DNA of 17,695 nt. Origin: JBFLVN01 sp040758475 (GTDB lineage Bacteria; JAGRBM01). This document shows, one piece after another, positions 1 through 8,059 of this stretch. The stretch spans positions 1 through 17,695 of the forward strand of contig JBFLVN010000044.1 in NCBI GenBank assembly GCA_040758475.1, written 5' to 3'. Both the position numbers and the translations under genes were made by a program. A model generated the notes under the pieces. That model was not told the DNA's origin, ran no database searches, and worked only from the letters and a program-made list of their open reading frames with translations. Each line of letters starts with the position of its first letter. The stretch's first letter is position 1.

Positions 1-2187
1 CTCGGGCGCCCGCTCACGCTGGCGGAGAAAGTGCTTCTTGGGCATTTGGACGACCCCAAAGAGAGCGAACTGGCTCCGGGCAAGGCTTATCTGCTCCTCC
101 GCCCCGATCGCGTGGCCATGCAGGACGCCACGGCCCAGATGGCGGTTCTTCAGTTCATTCTCTCTGGAAAGAAAGAAACCGCCGTTCCCACGACCATTCA
201 TTGCGATCACTTGATCCAAGCGCGCGTGGGGGCGGGCAAAGACATGGAAAACGCCCTCGTCGAGAACAAGGAGGTCTACGATTTCCTCCGCTCGGCGGGG
301 AGCAAGTACGGCATCGGTTTCTGGAAGCCCGGTGCGGGGATCATCCACCAGGTCGTCCTGGAGGAATACGCCTTCCCCGGCGCCATGATGATCGGTACCG
401 ATTCTCACACCCCGAACGCGGGGGGCCTCGGCATGGTGGCCGTGGGCGTAGGCGGCGCCGATGCCGTGGACGTGATGGCCGGATTCCCCTGGGAAGTCCT
501 CCAGCCCAAGCTCATCGGCGTAAAACTCACGGGCGAGATGAGCGGCTGGACTTCTCCCAAGGACGTGATCGTCAGGCTCTGCGGAATCCTCACCGTGAAG
601 GGCGGAACGAACGCCATCATCGAGTATTTCGGCCCCGGCACGAAATCGATTAGCTGCACGGGCAAGGCGACTATTACCAACATGGGGGCGGAACTGGGCG
701 CTACGACGTCCATCTTTCCCTTCGATGAGCGGATGGACCGCTACCTTCGGGCTACGAAACGCGCCGCCATCGCGGACCTGGCCAAGGCCAACCAGGACAT
801 CCTCTCCGCCGATCCGGAAGTCGAGAAGAACCCGGAAAAGTATTTCGACAAGATCGTGGAGATCGACCTTTCGACCCTGGAACCGCAAATCTCCGGCCCC
901 CACACGCCGGACCTCGTTCGCGGCGTCTCCAAGCTCGCCGAGGACGTGAAGAAGAACAATTACTCCGAAAAGCTCACGGCGACTCTCATCGGGAGCTGTA
1001 CGAATTCTTCCTACGAGGACATCAGCCGCGTCATGGATGTGGCCCAGCAGGCTCTGGAGCACGGGCTCAAAGCCCAGGTGCCGCTCCTCGTCACCCCGGG
1101 TTCGGAACAGATCAACGAGACCATCAAGCGGGACGGCCAGATGGCCGCGATCGAGAAGATCGGCGGAACCGTTCTCGCCAACGCCTGCGGCCCCTGCATC
1201 GGCCAGTGGAAACGGGACGACATCAAGAAAGGCGAAGTGAATTCGATTTTAAATTCCTTCAACCGGAACTTCTCGGGCCGGAACGACGGGAACGACGCGA
1301 CCGCTTCCTTCATTTCAAGCCCCGAGATCGTCGTGGCCTTTTCCCTTTCGGGGAAACTCACCTTCAATCCGCTGACGGACTCGCTCACGGGTTCCGATGG
1401 CAAACCCTTCAAGCTTCGCCCGCCCCGCAAGGCGCCTGAGATTCCCGAGACGGGCTTCGCCCCGGGCATGGGCGGGTACCAGGCGCCCGCCAAGGACAGT
1501 GCTTCGGTTAAGGTGGAGGTTTCGCCCACGAGCGAGCGCCTCCAGCTTTTGGAGCCGTTCTCCAAGTGGGATGGGAAGGATTACGAAAAACTTCCCGTAC
1601 TTTTGAAAGCCAAGGGGAAATGCACGACCGACCACATTTCCCCGGCCGGGACGTGGCTCAAGTTCCGCGGGCATTTGGATAAGATCAGCGACAACATGTT
1701 CATCGGCGCCAACAACGCCTTTGCCGACAAGCCCGGCATGGCCGTGGACGTTCTAAACGGCGAGACGTCACTCATTCCGAAAGTGGCGCGGCACTACAAG
1801 AAGGAAGGCCTCCGCTGGGTGGCCGTGGGGGATGAGAATTACGGCGAGGGCTCTTCCCGCGAGCACGCGGCCATGGAGCCTCGGTTCTTGGGGGCGGCGG
1901 CGATCATCGCGAAAAGCTTCGCCCGCATCCATCACTCGAACTTGAAAAAGCAGGGCCTTCTCCCGCTCACGTTCGCGGACCCCGCGGATTACGAGAAGAT
2001 CGGCCCCAAGGACCGGATCAGCATCGTGGGGCTCAAGGACTTCGCGCCCGGGAAGCCTCTGGATGGCATCATCCACAAGGACGGCGGCGCCACCCACCAG
2101 ATCAAGCTCAATCACACCTTCAACGCCGAGCAGATCACCTGGTTCAAGGCGGGGTCAGCGCTGAATTTGCTAAGGGCCGGCAAATAA
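1..2187 (+). CDS. acn: Aconitate hydratase, mitochondrial type (5'-partial)
   Basis: Converts citrate to isocitrate via cis-aconitate in the cytosolic TCA cycle, using a [4Fe-4S] cluster. The frame is open from base 1 (LGRPLTLAEKVLLGHLDDP), which matches the N-terminal part of mitochondrial-type aconitases, so the true start lies upstream and roughly 30-40 residues are missing. The GTG at 31 is internal. Visible landmarks are the CDHLI and TDSHTPN active-site segments, the cluster cysteines in GSCTNSS (codon 997-999) and ACGPCIGQW (codons 1186-1188 and 1195-1197), and the C-terminal swivel domain with SSREHAAMEPR. The 728 codons seen fit a family of about 750-780 residues rather than the ~890-residue AcnA or AcnB forms. 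It ends just before a terminator and converges on pyk. The neighbouring citrate synthase makes its substrate. Confidence 0.96.
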   Translation, partial: LGRPLTLAEKVLLGHLDDPKESELAPGKAYLLLRPDRVAMQDATAQMAVLQFILSGKKETAVPTTIHCDHLIQARVGAGKDMENALVENKEVYDFLRSAGSKYGIGFWKPGAGIIHQVVLEEYAFPGAMMIGTDSHTPNAGGLGMVAVGVGGADAVDVMAGFPWEVLQPKLIGVKLTGEMSGWTSPKDVIVRLCGILTVKGGTNAIIEYFGPGTKSISCTGKATITNMGAELGATTSIFPFDERMDRYLRATKRAAIADLAKANQDILSADPEVEKNPEKYFDKIVEIDLSTLEPQISGPHTPDLVRGVSKLAEDVKKNNYSEKLTATLIGSCTNSSYEDISRVMDVAQQALEHGLKAQVPLLVTPGSEQINETIKRDGQMAAIEKIGGTVLANACGPCIGQWKRDDIKKGEVNSILNSFNRNFSGRNDGNDATASFISSPEIVVAFSLSGKLTFNPLTDSLTGSDGKPFKLRPPRKAPEIPETGFAPGMGGYQAPAKDSASVKVEVSPTSERLQLLEPFSKWDGKDYEKLPVLLKAKGKCTTDHISPAGTWLKFRGHLDKISDNMFIGANNAFADKPGMAVDVLNGETSLIPKVARHYKKEGLRWVAVGDENYGEGSSREHAAMEPRFLGAAAIIAKSFARIHHSNLKKQGLLPLTFADPADYEKIGPKDRISIVGLKDFAPGKPLDGIIHKDGGATHQIKLNHTFNAEQITWFKAGSALNLLRAGK

Positions 2188-2211
2188 GAAATTAGAAGAT
2201 TTGGTGACGGG

Positions 2212-2242
2212 GGGGCGCGGGCGACTGCGCCCCTTTGCTTTT
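2212..2242 (+). terminator. Rho-independent terminator of acn
   Basis: A 7-bp GC-only stem (GGGGCGC at 2212-2218 with GCGCCCC at 2227-2233) and an 8-nt loop are followed by TTTGCTTTT. It sits 25 bp after the acn stop and touches the pyk stop codon on the other strand. There is a T tract in the + direction only, so it should end acn transcripts and not pyk transcripts. Confidence 0.75.
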
Positions 2243-3668
2243 AGACCGGTTGCCCCACGTGGTGGAACCGGATGGTATTGGTTTCGCGGCCCTGGCCGAG
2301 GGGAAGGGCGGCGACGACGACCACCGTATCGCCCATCCGGGCCCAGTTTTCCTGGAGGAGGAGCTTGTCGGCGGTGCGGATCTGGTCCTCTACGTCCGCG
2401 CGGCTCTCGATTTTGACGGGCGTGATGCCCCAGAGGACGTTGAGACGCCTTAGCGTCCCCTCGTGGGCCGAGAGGGAAAGGACCGGGAGCATGGGCCGCT
2501 GCTTGGAGACGAGCAGGGCTGATAGTCCCGATCCCGCCAGGGTTACGATGGCTTTCGCCCCCAGGCGCTCGGCCGCCAGGACGGCCGCTCCCGCCGCGCC
2601 GCCTGAATAGCCGGAATTCTCCGGCCGGGCCCGGGCGATGGAGATAGGCGCGGAGCGCTCCACTTCCAGGGCGATTTTCATCATCGTCTCGACCGCCTGG
2701 ACCGGATAGCTTCCCGTCGCCGTTTCATCCGAGAGCATCAAAACGTCCGCGCCGTCCAGGATGGCGTTGGCCACGTCGGAGACTTCCGCCCGGGTGGGCC
2801 TTGGGGAAGTGGTCATGGAGGAGAGCATCTGGGTCGCCACGATGGTCCATTTCCCGCGGCTTGCCGCCTCGGCGAGGATTTCTTTCTGAAGGATGGGGAC
2901 GCGCTCCAGCGGCACTTCGACGCCGAGGTCCCCCCGGGCGAGCATGATCCCGTCGCTCGCTTCGAGGATTTCCCCGATCCGCCCCAGGGCTTCCGGCCGC
3001 TCGATCTTGGCCATGACGGGGGTTTTCTTGCCCCGCAGGAGACGCCTAGCTTCTTCCAAATCCTCCGGTTTACGGACGAAGGAAATCGCCACCATGTCGA
3101 AGCCGTGTTCGGCGATGAAGGCCAGATCTTCCCGGTCCCGGGGCGTCACGGTTTCGAGGAAGGGGAGGGGTGTCCCCGGGAGATTCATTCCTTTGCGGGA
3201 ATAGAGCCGCCCGCCCGAGACGACGCGCGTTTGGACTTCCTCGGCTGAATTTTTTTCGACCTGAAGTTCGATCGTCCCGTCGGCCAGGAAGATTTTCGCC
3301 CCGGGCTTCAAGGCGGGAAGGATTTCCCGGTGGGGCGTCGAAACTTCTTCCTCGCTCCCGGCGACGGTTTGCGACGTGATGGTGAACTTGCCGCCGTCTT
3401 GTAGGAGCACTCCCTCCCGGGGGAGCTGGCCGATGCGGAGCTTGGGCCCCTGGACGTCGGCCAGGATAGGGGCGGGTACGCCTTCCAGCCGGCAGGCTTC
3501 CCGGGCGGCGTCGAGAAGCGGCTTTAAGTCCGGCCCCCGCCCGTGGGAAAAATTGATGCGGAGGCAATCGGCCCCGGCGTTGAGGAGCGCCCGGATGCTC
3601 TCGACCGATGAGCACGAGGGCCCGAGCGTCGCGATGATCTTGGTCTTGGAGAAGTCTTTGGGGGGCAT
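2241..3668 (-). CDS. pyk: Pyruvate kinase
   Basis: Transfers phosphate from phosphoenolpyruvate to ADP, giving pyruvate and ATP, the last step of glycolysis, in the cytosol. At 475 aa it has the normal bacterial length. Landmarks are KIIATLGPS (res 10-18), LRINFSHG with Arg37 (36-43), DVQGPKLRIG (71-80), the family signature VMAKIERPEAL with catalytic Lys221 and metal ligand Glu223, ARGDLGVEVP (244-253), IVATQML (276-282) and PTRAEVSDVANAILDGAD (291-308). The B-domain lid is about 85-170. A C-terminal domain is present with no extra PEP-utiliser domain. The ATG at 3668 starts right at the conserved N-terminus, but its ribosome site (GGGAACCGGG) is weak. It lies downstream of gltA on the same strand, with a strong terminator hairpin between them and almost no room for its own promoter. 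Confidence 0.96.
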   Translation of the reverse strand: MPPKDFSKTKIIATLGPSCSSVESIRALLNAGADCLRINFSHGRGPDLKPLLDAAREACRLEGVPAPILADVQGPKLRIGQLPREGVLLQDGGKFTITSQTVAGSEEEVSTPHREILPALKPGAKIFLADGTIELQVEKNSAEEVQTRVVSGGRLYSRKGMNLPGTPLPFLETVTPRDREDLAFIAEHGFDMVAISFVRKPEDLEEARRLLRGKKTPVMAKIERPEALGRIGEILEASDGIMLARGDLGVEVPLERVPILQKEILAEAASRGKWTIVATQMLSSMTTSPRPTRAEVSDVANAILDGADVLMLSDETATGSYPVQAVETMMKIALEVERSAPISIARARPENSGYSGGAAGAAVLAAERLGAKAIVTLAGSGLSALLVSKQRPMLPVLSLSAHEGTLRRLNVLWGITPVKIESRADVEDQIRTADKLLLQENWARMGDTVVVVAALPLGQGRETNTIRFHHVGQPV

Positions 3669-3683
3669 ACCCGGTTCCCGCTA

Positions 3684-3712
3684 AAAAACAGGGGCGCAGT
3701 TTGCTGCGCCCC
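3684..3712 (-). terminator. Intrinsic terminator between gltA and pyk
   Basis: On the minus strand a perfect 9-bp stem GGGGCGCAG/CTGCGCCCC (3712-3704 and 3699-3691) with loop CAAA is followed by TGTTTTTT. It comes 27 bp after the gltA stop and ends about 20 bp before the pyk ATG. It should end gltA transcripts. Because it is so close to pyk, it could instead set how much read-through reaches pyk. Confidence 0.85.
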
Positions 3713-3739
3713 CATGATGATCCGGTTTTGCGGATATTG

Positions 3740-5029
3740 CTACCGCCGGTCGATCCGCAGGTAATCCCGGCGGTTGTGGCCCGTGTAGATCTGGCGCGGG
3801 CGGGCGATCTTCTGGTCCGGGTCGGGGGTCATCTCGTTCCACTGGGCGAGCCACCCGGCCGTGCGGGGGATGGCGAAGAGGACCGTAAAGAAGTCCGTGG
3901 GGAAGCCCATCGCCTCGTAAATGAGGCCCGAATAGAAATCCACGTTCGGATAGAGCTTGCGGGAGACGAAGTGATCGTCTTCGAGGGCGATCCGTTCGAG
4001 TTCGAGGGCGATGTTGAGGAGCGGATTCGTCCCCGTGACTTCGAACACCTGCATGGCGAGTTTTTTAATGACGCTCGCCCGCGGGTCGTAGCTCTTGTAG
4101 ACGCGGTGGCCAAATCCCATGAGCCGCCCCGAGCCGCCACCCTTCACGTTCTTGATGAACTCGGGAACCTTGTCCACCGAGCCGATCTCCTTGAGCATCC
4201 GGAGAACTGCTTCGTTCGCGCCGCCGTGGAGCGGGCCGTAGAGCGCGGCGACGGCCGCCGCGACGGAAGAGTAGGGGTCCGTCTTGGCGCTCCCCACGCT
4301 CCGCATGGCGTTCGTCGAGCAGTTCTGCTCGTGATCGGCGTGGAGGATGAAGAGGACGTCGAGCGCCTTTTCGAGGGTCTTGTTGGGCTGGTACTTGGGC
4401 TCGGCGATCCGCTTGATCATGTTGAGGAAATTGCCCGTGTACGAGAGATCGTTGTCGGGGTAGACGTAGGGCATCCCCTGGGAATGGCGGAAGCAGAACG
4501 CGGCGATCGTGGGGATTTTGGCGATGAGGCGGATGATCTGCCGCATCCGGTTGTCGGGATCGTCCACCATCTTGGCTTCGGGATAGAAAGTGGAGAGCGC
4601 CCCCACGGTGCCAAGGAGCATTCCCATCGGGTGGGCGTCGTAGCGGAAACCCTCCATGAATTTCTTGAGCGTTTCGGGAACGAACGTGTGGGTCGTGATT
4701 TCCTTGATGAAGCTTCCGAACTGGGAGGCCTTGGGAAGTTCCCCGTGCAGGAGGAGATAGGCCACTTCGAGGAACGTCGAATGCTCGGCGAGCTGGTCGA
4801 TGGGATAGCCCCGGTAATTGAGAATCCCCTTGTCGCCGTCGATGTAGGTGATCGCGCTCCGGCAGGAAGCCGTATTCTGGAAGGCCGGGTCGTAGGTCAT
4901 GAGCCCGAAGTCGTCGTTGTTCACCTTGAGCTGGCGGAGGTCGAGCGCCCGGATGGTTCCGTCCTGGATGGGCAGTTCGATCGACTTGCCGGTGCGGTTG
5001 TCGGTGATGGTGAGCGTGTCTTTGGGCAT
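3740..5029 (-). CDS. gltA: Citrate synthase, type I
   Basis: Condenses oxaloacetate and acetyl-CoA to citrate, the entry step of the TCA cycle, in the cytosol. From the ATG at 5029 the protein is 429 aa, matching type I bacterial enzymes such as E. coli GltA (427 aa). Catalytic residues are in place: His268 in PLHGGANEA, His308 in GFGHRVYKSYDPRA and Asp365 in PNVDFYSG. Other family blocks are ITYIDGDKGIL (60-70), YRGYPIDQLA (72-81) and ILHADHEQN (228-236). The frame stays open upstream to an ATG at 5155, but those 42 extra residues are Arg-rich, unlike any citrate synthase N-terminus, and run towards the tRNA promoter, so I chose 5029, preceded by GGGGAA about 7 nt upstream. It lies upstream of pyk and is separated from it by a terminator. 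Confidence 0.96.
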   Translation of the reverse strand: MPKDTLTITDNRTGKSIELPIQDGTIRALDLRQLKVNNDDFGLMTYDPAFQNTASCRSAITYIDGDKGILNYRGYPIDQLAEHSTFLEVAYLLLHGELPKASQFGSFIKEITTHTFVPETLKKFMEGFRYDAHPMGMLLGTVGALSTFYPEAKMVDDPDNRMRQIIRLIAKIPTIAAFCFRHSQGMPYVYPDNDLSYTGNFLNMIKRIAEPKYQPNKTLEKALDVLFILHADHEQNCSTNAMRSVGSAKTDPYSSVAAAVAALYGPLHGGANEAVLRMLKEIGSVDKVPEFIKNVKGGGSGRLMGFGHRVYKSYDPRASVIKKLAMQVFEVTGTNPLLNIALELERIALEDDHFVSRKLYPNVDFYSGLIYEAMGFPTDFFTVLFAIPRTAGWLAQWNEMTPDPDQKIARPRQIYTGHNRRDYLRIDRR

Positions 5030-5072
5030 CGGAAGTTCCCCGGGTCGCGCCGCGTAGGGCCGCGCACGGTTT

Positions 5073-5101
5073 CTAGTAGCGCACGCTCCTTGGCCGCGCA
5101 A
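5073..5101 (-). promoter_or_regulatory. Weak candidate sigma-70 promoter for gltA
   Basis: On the minus strand TTGCGC (5101-5096), a 17-bp spacer and TACTAG (5078-5073) would start transcription near 5066, giving a leader of about 36 nt before the gltA ATG. Each box matches the consensus at only about three of six positions, so only the spacing and location argue for it. Confidence 0.25.
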
Positions 5102-5191
5102 CGAATCTTTTAGAACGCGGTTCGGAAAAACGCCGGTTGCTTCAAACACCGGCAAAACCCGCGCTCCTGGAACGGGGATGGCCGCGATTCC

Positions 5192-5220
5192 TTGACAACC
5201 GGGGCCCCCCGGCGTACGTT
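5192..5220 (+). promoter_or_regulatory. Sigma-70-type promoter of the tRNA-Gly gene
   Basis: A perfect -35 box TTGACA (5192-5197) is followed by a 17-bp spacer and TACGTT (5215-5220) as a weak -10 box. The expected start near 5227 lies about 13 nt before the mature tRNA 5' end, a short leader suited to RNase P processing. The spacer is very GC-rich (GGGGCCCCCCGG). Confidence 0.6.
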
Positions 5221-5239
5221 AAAAAAGTCCGCCACCGGT

Positions 5240-5315
<76 letters not shown>

Positions 5316-5644
5316 ATTTTTAAAGCACCACAGATTTTTCGCGTTTTTTCCCGCTCTGCGGGGCCCATTTTCACAACCCATGGTGCCTTTCCATCAATCG
5401 GAGAATGAGTTGTTCTCCAAGAGGTGGCACTAATGCAATTGCGGCGCATTCTTTTCCGTAAAAACGTGCTATTCTGGGAAACGAGCAGGCAACATTCTGG
5501 TGTATTTTTATCCCGCCCGAGGGGACCGGGGGACTGGGGAGCCCAGGGTTTCTTCGGGATTTGACCGGCTGGGGGAGTGCGGTCGTGGGGATTGGCGTGA
5601 AAACGAAGGGGGGGAGGCGGCTGGAGCGGCCCAAAGAAGAGCCG
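5316..5644. other. Gene-free stretch between tRNA-Gly and the PAS kinase
   Basis: About 330 bp with no convincing gene on either strand. It is more AT-rich than its surroundings for about the first 180 bp. Just after the tRNA there is a short T run (ATTTTTAAA) and, at 5350-5362, a small CCCGC-TCT-GCGGG hairpin without a proper T tract, so tRNA termination is unclear. I found no -35/-10 pair with acceptable spacing for the kinase. The kinase frame is open back to a TTG at 5561, and a GTG at 5585 has GGGGGAG 7 nt upstream, so the last 60-85 bp may be coding if the start is upstream of 5645. Confidence 0.5.
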
Positions 5645-7951
5645 ATGAATCTGGGGCCTTTCCTTCGCCTGGCCTCGGAAACGGCGTCCATGTCTTTCCG
5701 CTGCCGCCTGGATGGGCGCTGGACGATGCTCGCCGTCAGCGAGGGATGCCGGCGCCTGACGGGATACCACCCGAGGGACTTTCTGGAAAACCCCGCCTCC
5801 GGATACGCAACCCTCATTTCCTCCGATGATTTAAAAGAATTGAACGACGCGGTCCGCGCCGTTTCCGCCGAGCAGCGCCCGCTCCAATCCGTCCATCGGT
5901 TGATAACCAGAGAGGGAAGAAACCGTTGGGTCTGGCTGCAAGGAAGGCTCCTTGCCGGCGAATCTTCCGAAACGCCTCAGCTCGAAGGGTTCGTCACGGA
6001 CGTTTCCGAGATCGTTTACCTGGAGCGCCGGTCCGAGAGGAGCAAGGCCCTCCTTTCCGTGCTGCACGAGATGTTTGCGGGCGCAATCCTGGTGATCGAC
6101 GCCGATGGGCGGATCGTTTCCTACAATCGGGAATTCCTCCGTCTTTGGGAGATCAAAGAGGAGGAGTTGCGGGAAGGCGACGACAGCCTCCTCCTGGACC
6201 GGATGAGGCTTCACGCCGAGAACTGGGAAGATTTTCTCGCCCTCCTGACCCGTCTCCGGGAACGCATCGAGGAGGAGGTCCACGATTTTCAAGTCCAGCT
6301 CCGTTCCAAGCGCCAACTAGCCATCAGCAGCCAACCCATCCGGGATGATGATGGAACGGTCTTGGGCCGCGCCTGGAAATTCAGTGAACGGGTAGAGCCC
6401 GAGGAGTTGCGGGCGAGCCAGGCGGACAAGGAAGCCATCATCGAAGCGGCGCTCGATTGCGTCATTCTCATGGATCACGAGGGCCGGATTTTGGAATTCA
6501 ACCCGGCCGCGGAGCGGACATTCGGCTGCCGACGTGGCTACGTGATCGGAAAGCCGCTCGCGGATGTCGTTATTCCCCCCGACCTTCGGGAACGCCACCG
6601 GGCGGGAGTGGCCCGCTACCTGGAAACCGGGGCTTCGGAAATCCTCGATCGCCGCCTCGAATTGACGGGGCAACGATCCGATGGGAGCCGGTTCCCAGTG
6701 GAACTCACGGTGACGAGATTACCCCGGCGGGGTTCTCCCGTTTTCGCGGGTTTTCTTCGCGATATTTCGGAGCGTAAAAAAGCGGAAGAGCGGAAGATCC
6801 AAATCACCCGGCAGATGCTCGAAAGCCAGAAGCTGGAGAGCATCGGCGTTCTGGCGGGGGGAATCGCTCATGATTTCAACAACATCCTCATGGCCATTTT
6901 GGCCAACGCCAGCCTCGCGCTTCTCGACATTCCAGAGTCCTCGGTCCTGCGGGACCCGCTCAAGCAGGTCGAAGAGGCGGCCCGCCGTGGCAGCGATCTG
7001 ACCCGTCAGCTGCTGGCTTACGCGGGGAAGGGACGTTTCGTCGTCGGCTTCATCGACCTGAACCGGTTGATCGGGGAGATGGGGAATTTGCTCCGGGTGA
7101 CCGTCTCCAAGAACGTGACGATCCGCTACGACCTGGCCCGGGAACTGCCGACCATCGAAGCCGACGCCACGCAGATCCGCCAGATCATCATGAACCTCCT
7201 TCTCAACGCTTCCGAAGCCATCGGTTCTTCCCCGGGGATCGTGACGGTGGCGACGGGGATTGTTTCGGCGGATCGGGAGTATTTGGACGGCACGTACGCC
7301 GCTCCCGAACTCCCCGTGGGGGATTATGTTTTTCTCGAAGTTTCGGACACGGGGCGCGGGATTCCGCCGGACGTGCAGGCGCACATGTTCGATCCGTTTT
7401 TTTCGACCAAGTCGGAAGGGCGGGGAATGGGACTCTCGGCGGTCTTGGGCATCGTCCGGGGGCACAAGGGCACGCTCAAGGTCTACAGCGAAATGGGCAA
7501 GGGGACCGCGTTCAAAATTCTGCTGCCCGCCCAGCGCCAGGCCGCCGATTCCTGGGAATCGGGGGAGAAACCCGCCTCCGTCATTCAGGGCCATGGGAAC
7601 GTTCTTGTGGTCGATGATGAATTAGCTGTACGCGCGGCGGCCAGGAAAATGCTGGAGCGTTTCGGCTTTACGGTCCTTTTGGCGGAAGATGGGGAACGGG
7701 CCCTGCAAATTCTCGGGCAAAACATGGATATCCGATGCATCCTGCTCGACCTGACGATGCCGCGCATGGGAGGTGCGGAAGCGTTGCGGGAGATCCTCCG
7801 TTTGAACCCCAAAATGAAGATTATTTTAATGAGCGGATACAATTCACAAGACACGATTTCCCGTTTCGCGGGAAAAGGGCTCGCTGGGTTCCTTCAGAAA
7901 CCCTTTACGCCCTTGGAGCTAAGTGCCAAGTTGGAAGAGGTGCTGGATTGA
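5645..7951 (+). CDS. Three-PAS hybrid sensor histidine kinase with C-terminal receiver
   Basis: A soluble sensor kinase with no signal peptide or membrane segment, so it probably reads a cytoplasmic cue. Using the ATG at 5645 (768 aa), the domains are PAS at about 15-125, PAS at about 135-250 (GAILVIDADGRIVSYN), PAS at about 262-378 (CVILMDHEGRILEFNPAAE), then a dimerisation/phosphoacceptor domain with His409 in GGIAHDFNNIL. The ATPase domain has Asn521 (NLLLNASEA), DTGRGIP (568-574), FDPFFSTK (582-589) and GRGMGL (592-597). A receiver follows, with VVDDE, phosphoacceptor Asp702 (LLDLTMP) and Lys752-Pro. The HDFNN box is typical of PAS kinases paired with NtrC-like regulators. The adjacent sigma-54 activator is the likely partner; the fused receiver could tune or relay the signal. 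The start is uncertain: GTG 5585 and TTG 5561 are in frame. The ligand is unknown. Confidence 0.9.
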   Translation: MNLGPFLRLASETASMSFRCRLDGRWTMLAVSEGCRRLTGYHPRDFLENPASGYATLISSDDLKELNDAVRAVSAEQRPLQSVHRLITREGRNRWVWLQGRLLAGESSETPQLEGFVTDVSEIVYLERRSERSKALLSVLHEMFAGAILVIDADGRIVSYNREFLRLWEIKEEELREGDDSLLLDRMRLHAENWEDFLALLTRLRERIEEEVHDFQVQLRSKRQLAISSQPIRDDDGTVLGRAWKFSERVEPEELRASQADKEAIIEAALDCVILMDHEGRILEFNPAAERTFGCRRGYVIGKPLADVVIPPDLRERHRAGVARYLETGASEILDRRLELTGQRSDGSRFPVELTVTRLPRRGSPVFAGFLRDISERKKAEERKIQITRQMLESQKLESIGVLAGGIAHDFNNILMAILANASLALLDIPESSVLRDPLKQVEEAARRGSDLTRQLLAYAGKGRFVVGFIDLNRLIGEMGNLLRVTVSKNVTIRYDLARELPTIEADATQIRQIIMNLLLNASEAIGSSPGIVTVATGIVSADREYLDGTYAAPELPVGDYVFLEVSDTGRGIPPDVQAHMFDPFFSTKSEGRGMGLSAVLGIVRGHKGTLKVYSEMGKGTAFKILLPAQRQAADSWESGEKPASVIQGHGNVLVVDDELAVRAAARKMLERFGFTVLLAEDGERALQILGQNMDIRCILLDLTMPRMGGAEALREILRLNPKMKIILMSGYNSQDTISRFAGKGLAGFLQKPFTPLELSAKLEEVLD

Positions 7952-8009
7952 ACCGCCGTCATTTATCGCGAGGGGAGTGTAACAAACAGCGTCTTCCATG
8001 GACCAAACA

Positions 8010-8030
8010 GGGGAATCCCCGCTTTGGGGG
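8010..8030 (+). repeat. Overlapping G/C hairpins between kinase and activator
   Basis: GGGG-AAT-CCCC (8010-8020) and CCCC-GCTTT-GGGG (8017-8029) share the same CCCC block, so only one can form at a time. They lie in the 108-bp gap before the activator start. There is no T tract, so this is not a normal terminator. It may be chance in GC-rich DNA. Confidence 0.3.
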
Positions 8031-8059
8031 GGTAACGTTCTTAATTTGAGATTCTAAGC

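Noticed and set aside
3701..5113. Long open frame of 470 codons opposite gltA
   Set aside because: It mirrors citrate synthase codons in a GC-rich gene; its composition is Val/Glu/Gly/Arg-heavy and no domain is recognisable.
5030..5155. 42-residue N-terminal extension of citrate synthase
   Set aside because: The family N-terminus matches from the ATG at 5029; the extension is Arg-rich and has no equivalent in type I enzymes.
5350..5362. CCCGC-TCT-GCGGG hairpin after the tRNA as a terminator
   Set aside because: The stem is short and is followed by GCCCATTTTC, without a T tract directly after the stem; the T run lies on the wrong side.
5423..5442. TGGCAC followed by ATTGC, resembling a sigma-54 promoter before the PAS kinase
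   Set aside because: From TGGCAC the GG and the GC of TTGC are 13 bp apart instead of 10. The only GG-N10-GC pair in the stretch (5423/5435) lacks the rest of the -24 box.
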